A stretch of DNA of 64,000 nt from Prosthecobacter debontii (GCF_900167535.1 NZ_FUYE01000008.1:244552-308551), one strand, 5' to 3'; positions 51,028-60,429 are shown, numbered from the stretch's first letter. Translations and numbers: made by a program. The notes: generated by a model from the letters alone, not told the origin.

Positions 51028-51768
51028 ATGATGAATGCTCGCTTCAGCATTATGACTCACTCCGGAGTTCCTGCATTCCGCCCTCGTTCCCCCAGGGTGT
51101 CATTTGTCATTCCTCATTCGTCATTTCACTCCCCTTCCCGATCCGGCTTCACCCTGGTTGAGATCGTCATTTCACTCACCATCATCATCGTCATCGCGGC
51201 GGCGTCGGTGCCGATGTTTCGCGGCATTCGTGACGAACAACTCGCCCGGGCTCCTGTCTCGGAGTTAGTTCACCTGGCAAAAGAAGCTCGGCTTCGCGCC
51301 ATGAAAGAAAAGCGCCCTTATCAGGTGGCTTTTTATTCCGGCGGCTTCGTCGCCTCCCGTTACTTTAGCCCCTACCTGCAGCTCAGTGAACTCACGACCT
51401 TCATGCAAGAAGTCGAGAGCGGGTCCTTCCGCATGAATCCCAATGCGGACGATAATGATTCTGATCTGGATGGCGGCGCTGGTGAAACACCAAAAACTGA
51501 TCTCCCGCTGGCCCCAACGGCTCCCAAACTCGACGACAACTGGGAGGAGCACTACGACCTCCCCACCGATGTGCAGTATTCGATCAAGTTTTGGCACGAT
51601 CTCGAGGAGACCTACATCGAAGGAGAAATGGTGAAACTCTGGGTCTTTCAACCCAGCGGCATCTGCCAACCCCTCAAGCTGCATCTGCAAAGTCAAAGCG
51701 CGACCTTTGATGTGGAGTTTGGGGCTCTCACGGCCGACATCACCCGGGAGGTCATTGATCTCAAATGA
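51028..51768 (+). CDS. gspH: Minor pseudopilin, GspH-like
   Basis: The protein has a prepilin peptidase motif SRSG/FTLVEIVISLTIIIVIAAASVPMF and a soluble domain (ELVHLAKEARLRAMKEKRPYQVAFY) of GspH/FimT type, with an acidic Pro-rich insertion (~residues 135-165). The leader is uncertain: ATG 51028 gives 40 residues, ATG 51052 fewer, and GTG 51097 only about 17, closer to family norms. The leader is encoded by a repeated TCATT-type sequence. The stop overlaps the next start by four bases. Confidence 0.72.
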   Translation: MMNARFSIMTHSGVPAFRPRSPRVSFVIPHSSFHSPSRSGFTLVEIVISLTIIIVIAAASVPMFRGIRDEQLARAPVSELVHLAKEARLRAMKEKRPYQVAFYSGGFVASRYFSPYLQLSELTTFMQEVESGSFRMNPNADDNDSDLDGGAGETPKTDLPLAPTAPKLDDNWEEHYDLPTDVQYSIKFWHDLEETYIEGEMVKLWVFQPSGICQPLKLHLQSQSATFDVEFGALTADITREVIDLK

Positions 51769-52181
51769 AGACCTCGCCTAACAGATCACGGGAGCTTCGG
51801 TCTCCAGGGGGTTACATCCTTCTGGAGCTCATCATCGCCTTATCCATGTTTGCCATCGGGGTGTTGGGATTGGCCCGTGCGCTGAACACCTCCTTGGATG
51901 TAGCTAACATTCTGAATAAAGACCAGCGCGTGCGTATTGGGCTGCGCTCTTTTCTGGAAGAGATGCGGCGCAAACCTCTCGCTGAAATGGCTGGCACCAT
52001 CACCGACGTGCCCACAGGGGTAACTTACACCAGCAGCATCGAACGTGTTGCCCTCACCACGACGCGTGGAGACACACTGAACGATCTCTACAACCTCAAG
52101 GTGGTGGCCACCTACACCGCAGGTAACGAACAACGCGAAGAAAGCGTGGACGTCTATGTTTACAAACCTGCCGACAAATAA
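51765..52181 (+). CDS. gspI: Minor pseudopilin, GspI-like
   Basis: The 138-residue pseudopilin has leader MKTSPNRSRELRSPGG and then YILLELIIALSMFAIGVLGLARALNTSLD, the N-terminal helix with conserved Glu at +5. The short soluble part (LRSFLEEMRRKPLAEM ... YNLKVVATYTAGNEQREESVDVYVY) fits GspI/PilV. It overlaps gspH by four bases and gspJ by 26 bases, so translation is coupled. Confidence 0.75.
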   Translation: MKTSPNRSRELRSPGGYILLELIIALSMFAIGVLGLARALNTSLDVANILNKDQRVRIGLRSFLEEMRRKPLAEMAGTITDVPTGVTYTSSIERVALTTTRGDTLNDLYNLKVVATYTAGNEQREESVDVYVYKPADK

Positions 52182-53214
52182 CCTCTCTCAGCCCCAAGAC
52201 AGGCCGAGACATGGGCCTTCTCTTGCCACCAAGAGACCTGCCTTTACCTTGATGGAGGTGGTCATTGCATTGACCATCTTAGGGATGATCACAGGCACGC
52301 TGTTTGCCATCATTCAGGGCAGTGTCCGTGCCGCTTCACAGATCGGCCAGCTTCAACGGGAAAACGATGCCATCAATCGATTCCTGGATCTCTGCCGCAA
52401 GACTTTCACGACACTACCGGGAACGGCGACACTGACCCTGACAGCTTTGGATCCCAATACCCCAGGTTCATCCGCTCAAGAACTCACCATCAGCGGTTCA
52501 ACGCATTGTTTTAGCTTTGGCACCCGTCCGATCACTTATGAGGACACCATCCTGGGATTGCGACCTGACCCGAATGGTGAAGTGGATCAAAACGGCTTAC
52601 TCGTTCAATACCTCTGCCTTTCTCGCGAAGACCTCATTCCTGAAAGCGACAGTAATATCGCCCTGCGACAGGAAACGACCGGCCTAACGGCACCCGATGA
52701 ACAAGGTCGCTATTGGATGCCGCTCTTGCCGGATGTGGTTCAGCTCAAGTGGCGCTTTTACAAAGAAGATGACGATACCTGGCTGGAGGAATGGTCCGAT
52801 TCCGATTGGCCAGATCTCATCGAAGTCCAACTCGTCATGCGCGACCGCACCACCCCGATTCGCATGGTGTATAGCGTGCCCACACTGGAAATCGTCGCCG
52901 GGAACCCCGCCTCCAATTCCAGTAGCTCTAACAACAACACCTCTTCTGACTCCAATGCCCAAGGTGGCCAATCAGGAGGCGGCGGTGGCCAAGGGGGAGG
53001 ACGAGGAACCCAAGGTGGGGGCCGTGGAGGTGATAATCAAGGCCGCGGTGGCAACGACTCGGGTGGCAGAGGTGGCAATGGCGGCCAAGGCAACGGCCAA
53101 ACCGGAGGACGCGGAAACGGACAAGGTGGTGGAGGACCATCGGGAGGAGGCCGCAGCTCGGGCAGTGGCGGCGGGAACTTTAACGGAGGCTCTGGAGGTA
53201 GCCGAAATCCATGA
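52156..53214 (+). CDS. gspJ: Minor pseudopilin, GspJ-like, with Gly-rich tail
   Basis: The 352-residue pseudopilin has the peptidase site RPA/FTLMEVVIALTILGMITGTLF and a GspJ-type soluble domain (FLDLCRKTFTTLPG, WMPLLPDVVQLKWRFYKEDDDTWLEEW, IEVQLVMRD). From ~residue 255 the protein becomes a ~100-residue low-complexity tail of Ser/Asn then Gly/Arg/Gln repeats (GGGGGQGGGRG and similar), not found in standard GspJ. Residue -1 is Ala. The stop overlaps the gspK start by four bases. Confidence 0.72.
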   Translation: MFTNLPTNNLSQPQDRPRHGPSLATKRPAFTLMEVVIALTILGMITGTLFAIIQGSVRAASQIGQLQRENDAINRFLDLCRKTFTTLPGTATLTLTALDPNTPGSSAQELTISGSTHCFSFGTRPITYEDTILGLRPDPNGEVDQNGLLVQYLCLSREDLIPESDSNIALRQETTGLTAPDEQGRYWMPLLPDVVQLKWRFYKEDDDTWLEEWSDSDWPDLIEVQLVMRDRTTPIRMVYSVPTLEIVAGNPASNSSSSNNNTSSDSNAQGGQSGGGGGQGGGRGTQGGGRGGDNQGRGGNDSGGRGGNGGQGNGQTGGRGNGQGGGGPSGGGRSSGSGGGNFNGGSGGSRNP

Positions 53215-54140
53215 AAATGATACCTTCCAAGCCCCTCGCCCCCCATCGGGGTTCGGCCCTCATGCTCATGGTCTGGGCGCTTGTGCTCATGTCGGTTACG
53301 GTCATGGGTTTGGTCCAGTATCTCAATTACAGCGTCGCCGAGGCCTCCCTGGCTGCTGCGGATTTTCGCGCGCTACATCTCGCTGAAAGTGGCCTCGCTG
53401 TCGGCCTGCATCCCAATTCCCGGCGGGGTGACAAAGTGCTGAAACAAAAGATCGGCACGGACAGCGGATTCGATGTGGTGATCAACTATGAAGGCGCTCG
53501 TATCCCCATCAACTTCATCACTGATGACCGCCTGCGTGAAGCGGTTTATGAACTTTTCGTTCGCTGGGGCTTGAATAGCGATGAAGCCAGCATCGCCAGT
53601 GATTCCCTGGCGGATTGGGTGGACCGGGATGATGAGGTGAGGAGCAACGGAGCCGAAACCGCCTTTTACGAAAGCCAAGGAGTCTATGAGATTCCCCGTC
53701 AGCAAGGGTTTATCAACGTGGATGAAATGCTGTTGGTTCGCGGCATGGGCATTGTGGATCGCCTAAAGCCGGATTGGCGTGAGTTTTTCAGTGTCTATGG
53801 CAACGGCACCATTGACCTGCGCACAGCCTTCAAAGAAACCCTCATCGCAGTGGCAGGCGCTTCCGAAACGGACGTCGCAAACTACATTTCCCGTCGTGAT
53901 GGTGCCGACGGCATCCCTGGCACCGAAGATGATCAACGCATTTCCGATGGAGAAGCCTATCGTCTGCTCGGCCTAACCGGAGACCGCGCCAAAGCCATGC
54001 AGAGCATCCTCACCAGTGATGATGACCTGCGCCGAATCACCAGCACCGGGTATGTGGGCGATAAACGCGCCCAAATCATCGTGATCGCCCGGCGGGGAGA
54101 TGACCGGTCTTTGACTTATCTCGCCAGAATTGAGGAATGA
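53211..54140 (+). CDS. gspK: Minor pseudopilin, GspK-like
   Basis: The 309-residue protein has leader MKMIPSKPLAPHRG and then SALMLMVWALVLMSVTVMGLVQYL, lacking the canonical +5 Glu as usual for GspK. The large domain has AEASLAAADFRALHLAESGLAVG, an acidic loop (SDSLADWVDRDDEVRSNGAE), GFINVDEMLLVRGM and a C-terminal TGYVGDKRAQIIVIARR. GspK caps the pseudopilus tip and selects substrates. About 220 bases follow without a gene before the L-like gene. Confidence 0.8.
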   Translation: MKMIPSKPLAPHRGSALMLMVWALVLMSVTVMGLVQYLNYSVAEASLAAADFRALHLAESGLAVGLHPNSRRGDKVLKQKIGTDSGFDVVINYEGARIPINFITDDRLREAVYELFVRWGLNSDEASIASDSLADWVDRDDEVRSNGAETAFYESQGVYEIPRQQGFINVDEMLLVRGMGIVDRLKPDWREFFSVYGNGTIDLRTAFKETLIAVAGASETDVANYISRRDGADGIPGTEDDQRISDGEAYRLLGLTGDRAKAMQSILTSDDDLRRITSTGYVGDKRAQIIVIARRGDDRSLTYLARIEE

Positions 54141-54363
54141 ATTTCTCTCAACGCCACACAGGATTGAAATGTAGGCTCGATCCTCTCTGCAAAACGAGAG
54201 ACCACGACTAAGTCAAATGAGCCATTGATTTTAAGTGCGTTCAGCGGCTGTTCCGAAGTAAAGTTAAGCAGACACCGCTGCCGGAAAAGACTCTCTTTGA
54301 CTTCAAGATTCCACCGCAACTTCTTGCCAACTCCCGCGTTTTACCCACTTCACGATCCCCCGC

Positions 54364-55578
54364 ATGTCGTTTGCCGCCTCCACCCTCCTCCTTCCCTCCC
54401 CGGATGCCACTTGGCGTGTTTGGAAACCGCGGAGCACCAGCGGAGGGGAAGCGGTAGAAACGCCCAGCTCAGTCGCTAATCAGGGAAAACCACTCGTTGT
54501 CGGTCTTCCGGCTACGGCTTGCCGGACCGTGGGCATGATTTTACCGAATGCCGACCACGAGATTCTCGAACAGATCATCATCACCCAACTGGAGAGAAAA
54601 GGGCTGAAACTAGAGGGAGGAGCTCATCGAAATTTCCGTTGGCATTTACTGACCCAAACGGCCTCCCTCGCCACTGTCAGCGTGGACATTCTGGCAGATC
54701 CCTTTCCACAAGATCTAGCGCTTTCTCAGGCCTCGGACTATACCGCCGCATTACGGCTTCTCAGCCTACCTAACGGTCACCTCGTCATTGCCGAAGAGCA
54801 TGGTGCTTTGGTCCTCGCGGCCAATTACCAGGGCAAGCTCTATCACAGTCACCTCTTTGCTCCGGCCACCGCAGCGGCCGATGAGATCGCCCAGGATATC
54901 ACCCTTGCTCGGCTAGCTCTGGAACAAGACCTCGGAGTCGGCAGCATTTCAGGGATTACTCTCGTGGGTTCAGCCTGGGTGCCCGAGATCACAGAGACAC
55001 TGACTTCCTCGACCGAACTCCCCACGCGAGTTGTTCCGCATCTTCCCCCTAACAATGAGCTGGACACCAAGAGTTGGCCCCAGCTCCTTCCAGCCAGTGT
55101 TCGGGTTGCTCAAACCAGCGCCTCCCGTCGGGGTAACCTGATCCGCTTCAGCATTCTGGGCGGCTTGCTCTTCGTGGCCATGGGCTTCCTCGCCTTCGCT
55201 TATCTGCGTTTTCAGGAAAAGACAGCCTCTGAATTGGAAGCCGCCGTCGAAGCCACGGCTGAACCTGCCATGCAGGTCAAAAAAACCGTTGAACGATGGA
55301 AAGCACTCGCACCAGCCATTGAGCCCCGACGTTACCCCATGTTCATCTTGGCCGAAATCACCAAACTGATGCCTCCCAGCGGTATCGTGATCCGTGATTT
55401 TGAGATCAAGGACAATGAGATCGATATTCGTGGGGAAGCACGGGATGCCCAGATGGCTTTCCAGTTCGTCGAAGACCTGCAAAAACACAGCGTGCTCGGT
55501 CAGTATTCCTGGAGCAAACCTCAGCCGACGGTCCGTGACAAGACGGCCCAATTCCGCGCCCAGGGCAAACGCCAATAA
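54364..55578 (+). CDS. GspL-like assembly protein
   Basis: This 404-residue bitopic protein has a cytoplasmic actin-like region (residues ~1-245: LVVGLPATACRTVGMILP, DHEILEQIIITQLERKG), one membrane helix (IRFSILGGLLFVAMGFLAFAYLRF, ~258-280), a coiled segment and a periplasmic ferredoxin-like domain (IEPRRYPMFILAEITKLMPPSGIVIRDFEIKDNEIDIRGEARDAQMAFQFVEDLQ). This is the plan of GspL/PilM-PilN proteins, though sequence similarity to standard GspL is low. The M-like gene follows. Confidence 0.7.
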   Translation: MSFAASTLLLPSPDATWRVWKPRSTSGGEAVETPSSVANQGKPLVVGLPATACRTVGMILPNADHEILEQIIITQLERKGLKLEGGAHRNFRWHLLTQTASLATVSVDILADPFPQDLALSQASDYTAALRLLSLPNGHLVIAEEHGALVLAANYQGKLYHSHLFAPATAAADEIAQDITLARLALEQDLGVGSISGITLVGSAWVPEITETLTSSTELPTRVVPHLPPNNELDTKSWPQLLPASVRVAQTSASRRGNLIRFSILGGLLFVAMGFLAFAYLRFQEKTASELEAAVEATAEPAMQVKKTVERWKALAPAIEPRRYPMFILAEITKLMPPSGIVIRDFEIKDNEIDIRGEARDAQMAFQFVEDLQKHSVLGQYSWSKPQPTVRDKTAQFRAQGKRQ

Positions 55579-55601
55579 CCCGCTCAGGATTTCCCACGAT
55601 C

Positions 55602-56153
55602 ATGGCTCAGAAACTGACTTCCCGTGAAAAAAACCTGCTGCTGCTTTGCGTCAGCGTGCTGGTTTTTATGGCCTTCGCCATCCTGGTCAATGATTTCATG
55701 CAACGCCGCACGGCCGCACTGCAAAAGATCGCCACGCTTCAGGCACAGAAGAGTGAAAACGACACCTGGATGGCAGACCGTGCCTTTTGGGACAAGCGCC
55801 GCAACTGGCTGGTGGAAAAAATGCCGACCACCGAGAGCCTTGGCCGCGCCCAGGGCCAACTGCTGGAAGATCTACAGAACCAAGCTCTGGAATATGGCAT
55901 CACCTCGGAGCAGCCTACGCTTCCCCCGTTGGCAGCCCCGACTGAAAGTTACCGTGAAGTGACAGTGTCTATTCGCCTCCGGGGAGATCAAACCACCGTG
56001 CTTCGCTGGCTCTCCACCCTGCAATCGCCCGAAAAATTCCAGGCCGTCCGCGTCTTAGACCTGGAGATTGACACCCGATCCCGAGAAAAGACGCCGCAAG
56101 TGGTGTGCAACCTCACCGTCGCCCGGTGGTTTAAGCCTGAAGTCGCACTCTAA
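55602..56153 (+). CDS. GspM-like assembly protein
   Basis: The 183-residue protein has a short cytoplasmic start (AQKLTSREKN), one membrane helix (LLLLCVSVLVFMAFAILVNDF), a coiled-coil stretch (RRTAALQKIATLQAQKSENDTWMADRAFWDKRRNWLVEK) and a small periplasmic domain (YREVTVSIRLRGDQTTVLRWLSTLQSPEKFQAVRVLDLEI). This layout equals GspM/PilO. With the GspL-like protein it should form the inner-membrane scaffold. Confidence 0.72.
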   Translation: MAQKLTSREKNLLLLCVSVLVFMAFAILVNDFMQRRTAALQKIATLQAQKSENDTWMADRAFWDKRRNWLVEKMPTTESLGRAQGQLLEDLQNQALEYGITSEQPTLPPLAAPTESYREVTVSIRLRGDQTTVLRWLSTLQSPEKFQAVRVLDLEIDTRSREKTPQVVCNLTVARWFKPEVAL

Positions 56154-56168
56154 CCCAGCCTTCCAGCC

Positions 56169-56825
56169 ATGAAGACCACGACCACGCTTCTCCGCTTATT
56201 GACGCTGCTGTCTCCCACAGTAGCGTGGGCTGCTGAGCCTGATCCAGATCTGCCTCAGCCTTTCGATCCCAATGTGCTCGCTCCCGTGGTGACGAGTTCG
56301 CCTTTTACCCGCATGGTCAACATGTCGGATAATCTGGTGCTAACAGGAATCGCCTACATTGATGGCAAACCTGTGGCGACCATTTTCAACATGGAGACGA
56401 AAGAGTCTCACATCGTTGGCACCGAGCCTAATTTCCAAGGTTGGACGCTGCAAGAAGCTCACCCAGCTCCTGATATTTCCCGCAGTCAGGCCAAGATCAG
56501 CATTGGCGGTGAAGTGGTCAGTGTTCGCTATGCATCCTTAACGGCCAAGGATATGAAGCCGAATGGCAAGCCCGAGCAGTCCGAACGGTCTGACAGAGGA
56601 GGGCCTCCGGGAGGTGACCGGTTTCGCGGCAACAGTCGCGGCCCTTCCGACGAGGATCGCAAACGCTACGAGTCTCTCTCGGAGAAATCGCGCGAAAAAT
56701 TCCGCGACATGATGCGTTCCAAATTCAGCGATGAGAAGTTCCGTAATGCGCCCGAAGAAGAGCGCCGAAACATCATTCGCAAGGAATTCGAGCGAATCGA
56801 AAAAGAAGATAAGGGCGGACGTTAA
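56169..56825 (+). CDS. Exported protein in the gspC position
   Basis: The 218-residue protein has a signal peptide (1-20, TLLSPTVAWAAE). Residues ~40-125 contain a small beta domain (VNMSDNLVLTGIAYIDGKPVATIFNMETKESHIVGTEPNFQGWTLQEA ... ISIGGEVVSVRYAS) that resembles the HR/PilP-type domain of GspC, the link to the secretin. A highly charged helical tail follows (RKRYESLSEKSREKFRDMMRSKFSDEKFRN ...). It has no membrane anchor and no PDZ domain, unlike classical GspC. It lies 57 bases before the secretin gene. Confidence 0.6.
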   Translation: MKTTTTLLRLLTLLSPTVAWAAEPDPDLPQPFDPNVLAPVVTSSPFTRMVNMSDNLVLTGIAYIDGKPVATIFNMETKESHIVGTEPNFQGWTLQEAHPAPDISRSQAKISIGGEVVSVRYASLTAKDMKPNGKPEQSERSDRGGPPGGDRFRGNSRGPSDEDRKRYESLSEKSREKFRDMMRSKFSDEKFRNAPEEERRNIIRKEFERIEKEDKGGR

Positions 56826-56882
56826 GCCTGTCTCCGCCCTCTCTCTGCCAACAGCCCACTGTTTCTCCCGTCCCCTTTTCTC

Positions 56883-59567
56883 ATGCATCTCTCCCGGTCC
56901 TGCCTCCGCACCGCTTTAACGAGCAGCCTACTCGCTCTCCTCTCCCTGTCGGCCCCGGCCCAAGAGAACGCTCCAGAACCGAATCCCCCGGCACCCGCCG
57001 CTGACGATGCAGTTCCTGCGGCTCCACCGCCTGAAGGTGCGCGGCCTCCAGGAGCACCTGGCGAAGGCGGTTTTGGCCCTCCTGGAAGTGGACGTTTCGG
57101 GCCCGGCGGAGGCTTTGGTCGTCGGCGCGGTGAAGGTGGAGGCTTTGGACCGACTGCCGCAGGAGGCATGGCACCGGGCGGCCCTGGAGGAGAAAACGTG
57201 CAGAGTACTCTCGCCCAGACGATTCGCATGGAAGGCGATAAAATCGTCCTCCAGTTCCCAAACAATCCGGTCGCCGACATGCTGAGCATCTATGAATTGC
57301 TCACCGGCGTCACTCTCATCAAGGACACCAATATCTTCACCGATGGTGCCCCCGTGAGCCTCGCCACCCCTCACGCGGTGAGCAAGGATGAAGCCATCAA
57401 ACTCATTGAGGCGACTCTCCTCACCAATGGTTATGCCATCGTGATGGAACCCGGTGGTAAAAGTGCTCGTATCCTCCCTGCTCGGAGCCAGAGCGCCAAC
57501 GCTGTTCAGTTCTCGCATGGCGTTCACTTCTACACTTCCCCTCAAGACCTGCCTCCAGGTGAGACCATCGTCACCTACTTCATGCGCTTGGATTACCTCG
57601 ATCCTGAGGAAGCAGCCACGATGTTCTCCGGTCATGTTGGCCTCAGCGTCTATGGCCGCATCACCCCCGTGCTGACACCTCCGGGTTTACTTTTGACCGA
57701 GAGCAGCACGGTGATCAAACAACTCATCAGCATTCGCGAAGCCATTGATGTGGGGGATACGGGATCGTCCTTGGTCACCAAGTTCATTCCTGTGGAATAT
57801 GCGGATGCTTCAACAGTGGCTCAGATCATCCAGGCGACCTTGACGGCTCAGGCCCAAGAAAAGGAAAGCAAAGGCGTCAATACCATCCGCGGCAATGCAG
57901 CCTCCGATGGTAAGAGCAACAATAACGAACGGCGTGAAGAACGGAGTGAGGCACGTCAACAAGCACCGATGATCATCAATGGCCAAGTGATGCAAGCAAG
58001 CGCACAGGCTCCGGTGCCAACCGCTCAAATCATTGCCGACACTCGGTTGAATCAAATCCTGGTCATCTCCGCACCCGCCGACTACGCCTACATCGCCAGC
58101 CTCATTGCCGAATTCGACAAGCCACTCCAAGTGGATGAACCTTACGAACGCAAACTTCGTTATGCGGCTGCTGTGGACGTCCTCAGTGCCATCGCCGACC
58201 TTCTACAGGACACCAGCACTGGAACCATTCAACTCCCGGGTGGAGGATCGATCCAACAGCAGCGTAACCAACCCCTGGCCTCCAGCAGCAGCCAGCTCCT
58301 CACGGGCCGCACCACCACAGGCACTCGTGGCGGACAAGTCCTGAGCACCAGCACAACGACCTCTGAAGATACAACTTCGACCGCCACTGCTTCGCGGGCG
58401 GACTTGATTCAGGGCCCCACTGAAGACAATGCCCCAATCTCCGTTCTCATCGGCAAAACTCGAGTCGTCGCTGATCCTATGTCGAACACCATCCTCGTGA
58501 TGGGGCGCAAGGAAGCCATTGATAAGGTCAACGGCTTGCTCGACAAACTCGACCGCAAACCCGCGCAAGTTTATCTCTCAACTGTCATTGGCCAACTCAC
58601 CTTGGACGATGGTTTCCAGTTCGGGGTGGACTATCTCAGTGCGCTAACCAACAAAGACGGCACCAATTTCAGTGCCGGTGGAATTTTCAGCCGCACCGAC
58701 TTGCTGGGTAGCAGCACCACGGCTCGTGCTGTGAATGACCTCCGCAACAACGTCATCACCAATGCGTTTGGTCCCGCTGCCGGCCTCAATCTCTACGGCG
58801 CCATTGGTGACAGTTTGGATGTCTTTGTAACTGCGCTGGAAACGACGAATCGCTTCAAGGTTCTCTCTCGCCCCAGTGTCTTCGCATTGAACAATAAAAA
58901 AGCGACCATCACGTCAGGACAGTTGATTCCCGTCCCAGCGCAGACACTCACCAACACCAACAATAATAACAACGGCAACAACGTCACCACCACCATCGAG
59001 TATCGCGATGTGGTGCTGAAGCTGGAAGTCGTTCCCCTGATCAATGAAGATGGCGAAGTTACTCTGACCATCGCCCAGGTCAATGACACCGTTGTCGGCA
59101 CACAGTTGGTCGAGCCCAACTTGATTCCCATCATCGGCACCGAACAGATCGTCACCTCTGTCACGGTTCCAGATCGCAACACCATCGTTCTGGGCGGGCT
59201 CATCTCGGAGCAAAACAAAAAGGAAACCAGCGGCGTTCCTTTCCTCAGCCGCATCCCTGGCGTCGGCAACCTCTTCAAGGACAATCAAGATAGCAACTCT
59301 CGTAGCGAGCTGATCATCTTCATCCAACCGCAAGTGGTGACGGATAACATCGGTCTCCGCAGCACATCACGCGCTGAAGATTTCCGCACACAGGTCGGCG
59401 CAGATGCCGCAGAGCGTTTTCCGGAACAAGTCTCCCCGTACGGCGTGCGGCCCATCACGGATAAAGAGGCCCAGGAACTCCAGGATAAGCCTGGGTTCTT
59501 TTCTCGCATCTTTAAGCGCGGGAATCCCAACAAGGTCACCGCACCGGCTCCCAGTGCGCGGCGTTGA
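56883..59567 (+). CDS. gspD: Type II secretion secretin GspD
   Basis: The 894-residue outer-membrane secretin has a signal peptide (1-26) and then an unusual ~80-residue Pro/Gly-rich low-complexity stretch (about 28-105). Next come N0/N1-type domains (IVLQFPNNPVADMLSIYELLTGVTLIKD) and further secretin N domains (FIPVEYADASTVAQIIQATL, with a charged NNNERREERSEA insert). The C-terminal secretin barrel contains VYLSTVIGQLTLDDGFQFGVDYLSAL, VLSRPSVFALNNKKATITSG and VPFLSRIPGVGNLFKD. It ends the secretion operon. Confidence 0.9.
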   Translation: MHLSRSCLRTALTSSLLALLSLSAPAQENAPEPNPPAPAADDAVPAAPPPEGARPPGAPGEGGFGPPGSGRFGPGGGFGRRRGEGGGFGPTAAGGMAPGGPGGENVQSTLAQTIRMEGDKIVLQFPNNPVADMLSIYELLTGVTLIKDTNIFTDGAPVSLATPHAVSKDEAIKLIEATLLTNGYAIVMEPGGKSARILPARSQSANAVQFSHGVHFYTSPQDLPPGETIVTYFMRLDYLDPEEAATMFSGHVGLSVYGRITPVLTPPGLLLTESSTVIKQLISIREAIDVGDTGSSLVTKFIPVEYADASTVAQIIQATLTAQAQEKESKGVNTIRGNAASDGKSNNNERREERSEARQQAPMIINGQVMQASAQAPVPTAQIIADTRLNQILVISAPADYAYIASLIAEFDKPLQVDEPYERKLRYAAAVDVLSAIADLLQDTSTGTIQLPGGGSIQQQRNQPLASSSSQLLTGRTTTGTRGGQVLSTSTTTSEDTTSTATASRADLIQGPTEDNAPISVLIGKTRVVADPMSNTILVMGRKEAIDKVNGLLDKLDRKPAQVYLSTVIGQLTLDDGFQFGVDYLSALTNKDGTNFSAGGIFSRTDLLGSSTTARAVNDLRNNVITNAFGPAAGLNLYGAIGDSLDVFVTALETTNRFKVLSRPSVFALNNKKATITSGQLIPVPAQTLTNTNNNNNGNNVTTTIEYRDVVLKLEVVPLINEDGEVTLTIAQVNDTVVGTQLVEPNLIPIIGTEQIVTSVTVPDRNTIVLGGLISEQNKKETSGVPFLSRIPGVGNLFKDNQDSNSRSELIIFIQPQVVTDNIGLRSTSRAEDFRTQVGADAAERFPEQVSPYGVRPITDKEAQELQDKPGFFSRIFKRGNPNKVTAPAPSARR

Positions 59568-59661
59568 TGTCCATTGACTGGATTCCGTGCACAAGACTGG
59601 TCCCGGGGGTGCTTTTCAGATTGCTATCCTCGGCCATTCTTTCGCAGACTGGGCCAGTCCC

Positions 59662-60429
59662 ATGAAAATCCTCGTCACCTCCCTGCTTGCTCTCGCCGCC
59701 TTGGTTTCCCTTTCCCAAGGCCAAGTCACAACTCCAGCGCCTAAATCACCGGGCCCCGCTGTCATCCTGCCACCGCAAGCTCCCGATGTGCCAGCCATTA
59801 AGCTCGGTCCCGATGGCCAACCCAAAGCCGGGTTTCTCCCCGCTCATGAACGGTTTGTAAAAATCGCTCAGGAAGGGAAAGCTCAACTTGTTTTCCTTGG
59901 GGATTCCATCACCGCAGGTTGGGCAGCCAAGAAAGACATTTGGGATAAAGCCTTTGGTGCTTGGGAACCTGCCAACTTCGGCATTGGCGGTGATCGCACC
60001 CAACATGTTCTGTGGCGCATCCAGAACGGCGAGTTGGAGACGATCAAACCTAAGGCTATCGTGCTGATGATCGGGACCAATAATGTTGGAGCCGATTCCG
60101 CCGAGGGGATTGCCAAAGGCATCACGGCTATCGTCAAAACGATCCGCGAGAAGCAACCTCAAGCCAAATTGCTCCTCCTCGGCGTCTTCCCCCGTGGAGA
60201 AAAGGCCTCTCCGAATCCATCCCGCGACAAACTGAAGGAAGTGAACCAAATCATCGCGAAATTGGACAATGGAGATAGCATTCACTACCTCGATATCGGT
60301 GACAAATTTCTCCAACCTGACGGCAGCCTGACCAAAGAGATCATGCCCGATTTCCTCCACCTTTCACCTGCTGGCTACCAGATCTGGGCTGATGCGATCA
60401 CACCGAAGCTGGGCGAGTTGATGAAATAA
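59662..60429 (+). CDS. Secreted SGNH/GDSL hydrolase
   Basis: The 255-residue protein has a signal peptide (1-20, LALAALVSLSQG) and a GDSL-like fold of the PAF-acetylhydrolase type. Block I is LVFLGDSITAGWA (nucleophile Ser), block II NFGIGGDRTQHVLWR, block III VLMIGTNNVG and block V DFLHLSPAGYQIWADAI (catalytic Asp-x-x-His). It probably removes acetyl or acyl groups from polysaccharides. ATG 59662 is chosen for the signal peptide. Confidence 0.88.
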   Translation: MKILVTSLLALAALVSLSQGQVTTPAPKSPGPAVILPPQAPDVPAIKLGPDGQPKAGFLPAHERFVKIAQEGKAQLVFLGDSITAGWAAKKDIWDKAFGAWEPANFGIGGDRTQHVLWRIQNGELETIKPKAIVLMIGTNNVGADSAEGIAKGITAIVKTIREKQPQAKLLLLGVFPRGEKASPNPSRDKLKEVNQIIAKLDNGDSIHYLDIGDKFLQPDGSLTKEIMPDFLHLSPAGYQIWADAITPKLGELMK

